From Anaerorhabdus sp964386325 (GTDB taxonomy: Bacteria > Bacillota_I > Bacilli_A > Erysipelotrichales > Erysipelotrichaceae): a stretch of 15,301 nucleotides of DNA. A program made the position numbers and the translations under genes. Shown here one piece after another: positions 13,877 to 15,301 of this stretch. Under the pieces are notes generated by a model, which did not search any database, was not told the origin of the DNA, and worked only from the letters and a program-made list of their open reading frames with translations. The stretch spans positions 1 through 15,301 of the forward strand of contig CAYLQY010000023.1 of assembly GCA_964386325.1 (NCBI GenBank). The letters are read 5' to 3'. Every line of letters starts with the position of its first letter. Position 1 is the first letter of the stretch.

Positions 13877-13904
13877 AAAGTATGAGTTCTCTCATACTTT
13901 TTTT
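13875..13904 (+). terminator. Intrinsic terminator after the DUF402 gene
   Basis: A perfect 12-bp stem (13875-13886 and 13891-13902) around TTCT, with the T tract forming the 3' arm and tail. The A-rich start of the stem means it may also act on the minus strand. Confidence 0.88.
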
Positions 13905-13933
13905 CAACTTGTGTAGAAAGAGGGGTTTGGTGT

Positions 13934-13978
13934 ATGATGTTCCTAGATTTTTGTGGGGGATTCCAGGATGTCATCTAA
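13934..13978 (+). CDS. Possible 14-residue leader peptide before the diguanylate cyclase
   Basis: ATG 13934 opens a 14-codon frame (MMFLDFCGGFQDVI) ending at TAA 13976-13978. It has AGAGGGG upstream at about 13919-13925, a better ribosome binding site than the one in front of the cyclase. Its stop overlaps the cyclase start by 11 bases in another frame, which could couple the two. It may be chance; there is no homology evidence. Confidence 0.3.
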   Translation: MMFLDFCGGFQDVI

Positions 13979-15128
13979 CTTATACTATTTGGAAGTAAAT
14001 ATCATAGCACTTATTGTTTTGGGCATTCTTTTTAATAATGAAAGAAAAAAACTAGGGAGAACAGTTGAACAAAAAGCGTTTAATCTTATCATTGCAAGTG
14101 TAATTATGGTTGTGATAATGGATACCCTCATGTGGGTTGTGGATGGATATGATTTCATAGGAGCATTCGCGTTGAATTGGATAGCTTCAACTCTATATTA
14201 CTTCTTTAATTGTTTTGTACCCTTTAGTTGGTTTTTCTATGTCGTTGTTTATTGCAACTTGTATCAACGGTATTTTAAAACAAAAAGAGGATATATTTTG
14301 GTTTTACCGTTACTAATTAATACTGTAATGACTATAATTAACTTTTTTACTCACTGGATGTTTTATATAGATGAAGCAAATGTGTATATTCGAGGAGATT
14401 TATTTATCATTCCTTCAATTTTGGCACTTCTTTATTTAGTGCTTGCGGCGTGTGTAATATTTAGAAAATACAAAGTGGTAGTTGGTGAAGAAGAAAGAGG
14501 AAAGATGAAAACCATGATGACATTTATGGTGCTTCCTATTTTGGGTGCAATTGTTCAAATAGAAGTCTATGGGGTATCTCTTATATGGATAGGAGCAACC
14601 TTATCTATATTAATGGTTTTTATTAATATCCAAAATAGTCAAATTACTACGGATATGTTAACGGGGTTAAATAATAGATATCAATTTAATCGTTACCTTA
14701 ATAAAGTGTTTCTTATAGAAGATGAAAAAGAAGATGATGGACTCATATTAATAGATGTAAACAAGTTTAAAGCTATTAATGATATATATGGACATTTAGT
14801 TGGTGATGAAGCATTGATTAAAACAAGTATTATATTGAAAGAATGTTGTAATAAGCATAAAAGTTTCTTAGCGAGATATGGTGGTGATGAATTCATTATT
14901 GTATGTAAAGATATAGACCATCAAGAACTGATTCATCTTATTAATGAAAAGATTGCGGAATTCAATGATATGAATAAAGAAGTGTTTAAGTTATCTCTAA
15001 GTATTGGGTATGCATCATTCAAAGATCCAACGATTAATACGATTGATGAATTAGTTGCTCATGCGGATAGAGAAATGTATGTTAATAAAAAGATTTATCA
15101 AGAGCAAATGAAATTGGATTTGAAGTGA
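13968..15128 (+). CDS. Membrane-bound diguanylate cyclase (GGDEF)
   Basis: I use ATG 13968 (386 residues); GTG 13953 in frame would put the start inside the GTGGGGG that serves as ribosome binding site. Residues 1-215 contain about six or seven membrane segments with short loops, a sensor of no family I recognise. A GGDEF domain follows: TDMLTGLNNRYQF, LIDVNKFKAINDIYGHLVGDEAL with metal-binding D263, the intact signature GGDEF at 305-309, and the terminal ADREMY block. It should join two GTP into cyclic di-GMP at the membrane. The inhibitory RxxD site normally five residues before GGDEF is absent (KHKS there), so product inhibition at that site is unlikely. No c-di-GMP effector or phosphodiesterase gene is nearby. 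Confidence 0.9.
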   Translation: MSSNLYYLEVNIIALIVLGILFNNERKKLGRTVEQKAFNLIIASVIMVVIMDTLMWVVDGYDFIGAFALNWIASTLYYFFNCFVPFSWFFYVVVYCNLYQRYFKTKRGYILVLPLLINTVMTIINFFTHWMFYIDEANVYIRGDLFIIPSILALLYLVLAACVIFRKYKVVVGEEERGKMKTMMTFMVLPILGAIVQIEVYGVSLIWIGATLSILMVFINIQNSQITTDMLTGLNNRYQFNRYLNKVFLIEDEKEDDGLILIDVNKFKAINDIYGHLVGDEALIKTSIILKECCNKHKSFLARYGGDEFIIVCKDIDHQELIHLINEKIAEFNDMNKEVFKLSLSIGYASFKDPTINTIDELVAHADREMYVNKKIYQEQMKLDLK

Positions 15129-15195
15129 TTTAAAGGCTTATTTAAAGGGTTGTATACACTTAATGAAAAAAGTTTAAAAAAAGTTCAAAAACTTG

Positions 15196-15224
15196 TTGAC
15201 AGTGTATACACCATTTGATATTAT
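15196..15224 (+). promoter_or_regulatory. Strong rRNA operon promoter
   Basis: A perfect TTGACA (15196-15201) is 17 bp from TATTAT (15219-15224), with an A-rich UP-like tract at 15165-15190. The start should be near G15231. A 10-bp palindrome GTGTATACAC occupies the spacer (15202-15211). Confidence 0.85.
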
Positions 15225-15230
15225 AGTAAG

Positions 15231-15301
15231 GCACCTTGGGTGTGATTGATCTTTGAAAACTGAATAGGAAATTAAACAACGAACGTCAAAAAAAGGATAA
15301 A
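15231..15301 (+). promoter_or_regulatory. rRNA operon leader with boxA (16S gene beyond the edge)
   Basis: The leader begins with a small hairpin (CACC 15232-15235, GGTG 15239-15242). TGATCTTTGAAAAC at 15247-15260 closely matches the boxA/leader sequence found before 16S rRNA genes of Bacillota. The mature 16S 5' end is not yet reached at 15301. Confidence 0.78.

Noticed and set aside
15131..15146. Repeat of TTTAAA after the diguanylate cyclase as a terminator
   Set aside because: Each copy is self-complementary, the stem is all A-T and there is no T tract, so no terminator is claimed there.
1..15301. Search for CRISPR arrays, insertion sequences, phage genes, tRNAs or broken genes
   Set aside because: No regular direct repeats with spacers, transposase or integrase motifs, tRNA cloverleafs or frameshifted genes were seen; the apparent overlaps are normal start/stop couplings.

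Overview
The window is AT-rich (A+T clearly dominates every gene), uses the standard code with TAA/TAG/TGA stops, has strong purine-rich ribosome binding sites and many U-tailed hairpin terminators. Its proteins (YutG-type PgpA, DUF402/YgaC-type phosphatase, DUF1836, DUF6323/DUF6179, ThiT) are typical of Bacillota. The gene mix and the rRNA leader at the right edge suggest an anaerobic, fermentative, low-GC Bacillota, probably an Erysipelotrichia-like lineage. That placement is inference from family distribution, not a search result.

Layout. (1) 1-2417: the last codons of an RlmD/TrmA-type uracil methyltransferase, then a translationally coupled pair of uncharacterised genes (DUF6323-like and DUF6179-like). 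These converge on a membrane DUF2798 gene whose leader holds a terminator between a consensus promoter and the ORF. (2) 2584-5064: a DUF3783 gene, L-lactate dehydrogenase, and a convergent PfkB-family sugar kinase that shares a bidirectional terminator with ldh. (3) 5158-8860: a tight operon of DUF1836 putative regulator, pseudouridine kinase, pseudouridine-5'-phosphate glycosidase, phosphatidylglycerophosphatase A and an AAC(3)-family acetyltransferase, closed by a terminator. It salvages pseudouridine to uracil plus ribose-5-phosphate. (4) 8880-9491: a DJ-1/PfpI-fold protein lacking the nucleophilic cysteine. (5) 9492-9872: a promoter followed by about 300 nt of heavily structured RNA ending in a terminator, directly before a lipoprotein M28-type peptidase. 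This is the most interesting non-coding element here. It resembles the raiA motif from memory, but its end also has terminator/antiterminator geometry. (6) 12035-13236: a free-methionine-R-sulfoxide reductase diverging from a TPP riboswitch and the thiamine transporter gene thiT. (7) 13346-15128: a DUF402 nucleoside tri-/diphosphatase and a membrane diguanylate cyclase. (8) 15129-15301: a strong rRNA promoter and leader with boxA; a 16S rRNA gene should begin just past the right edge.

No mobile elements, CRISPR arrays, tRNAs or phage genes were seen. No operon-sized defence or novel enzyme system is evident. The likeliest under-described elements are the structured RNA at about 9549-9846, the DUF6323/DUF6179 pair and the DUF2798 leader terminator.
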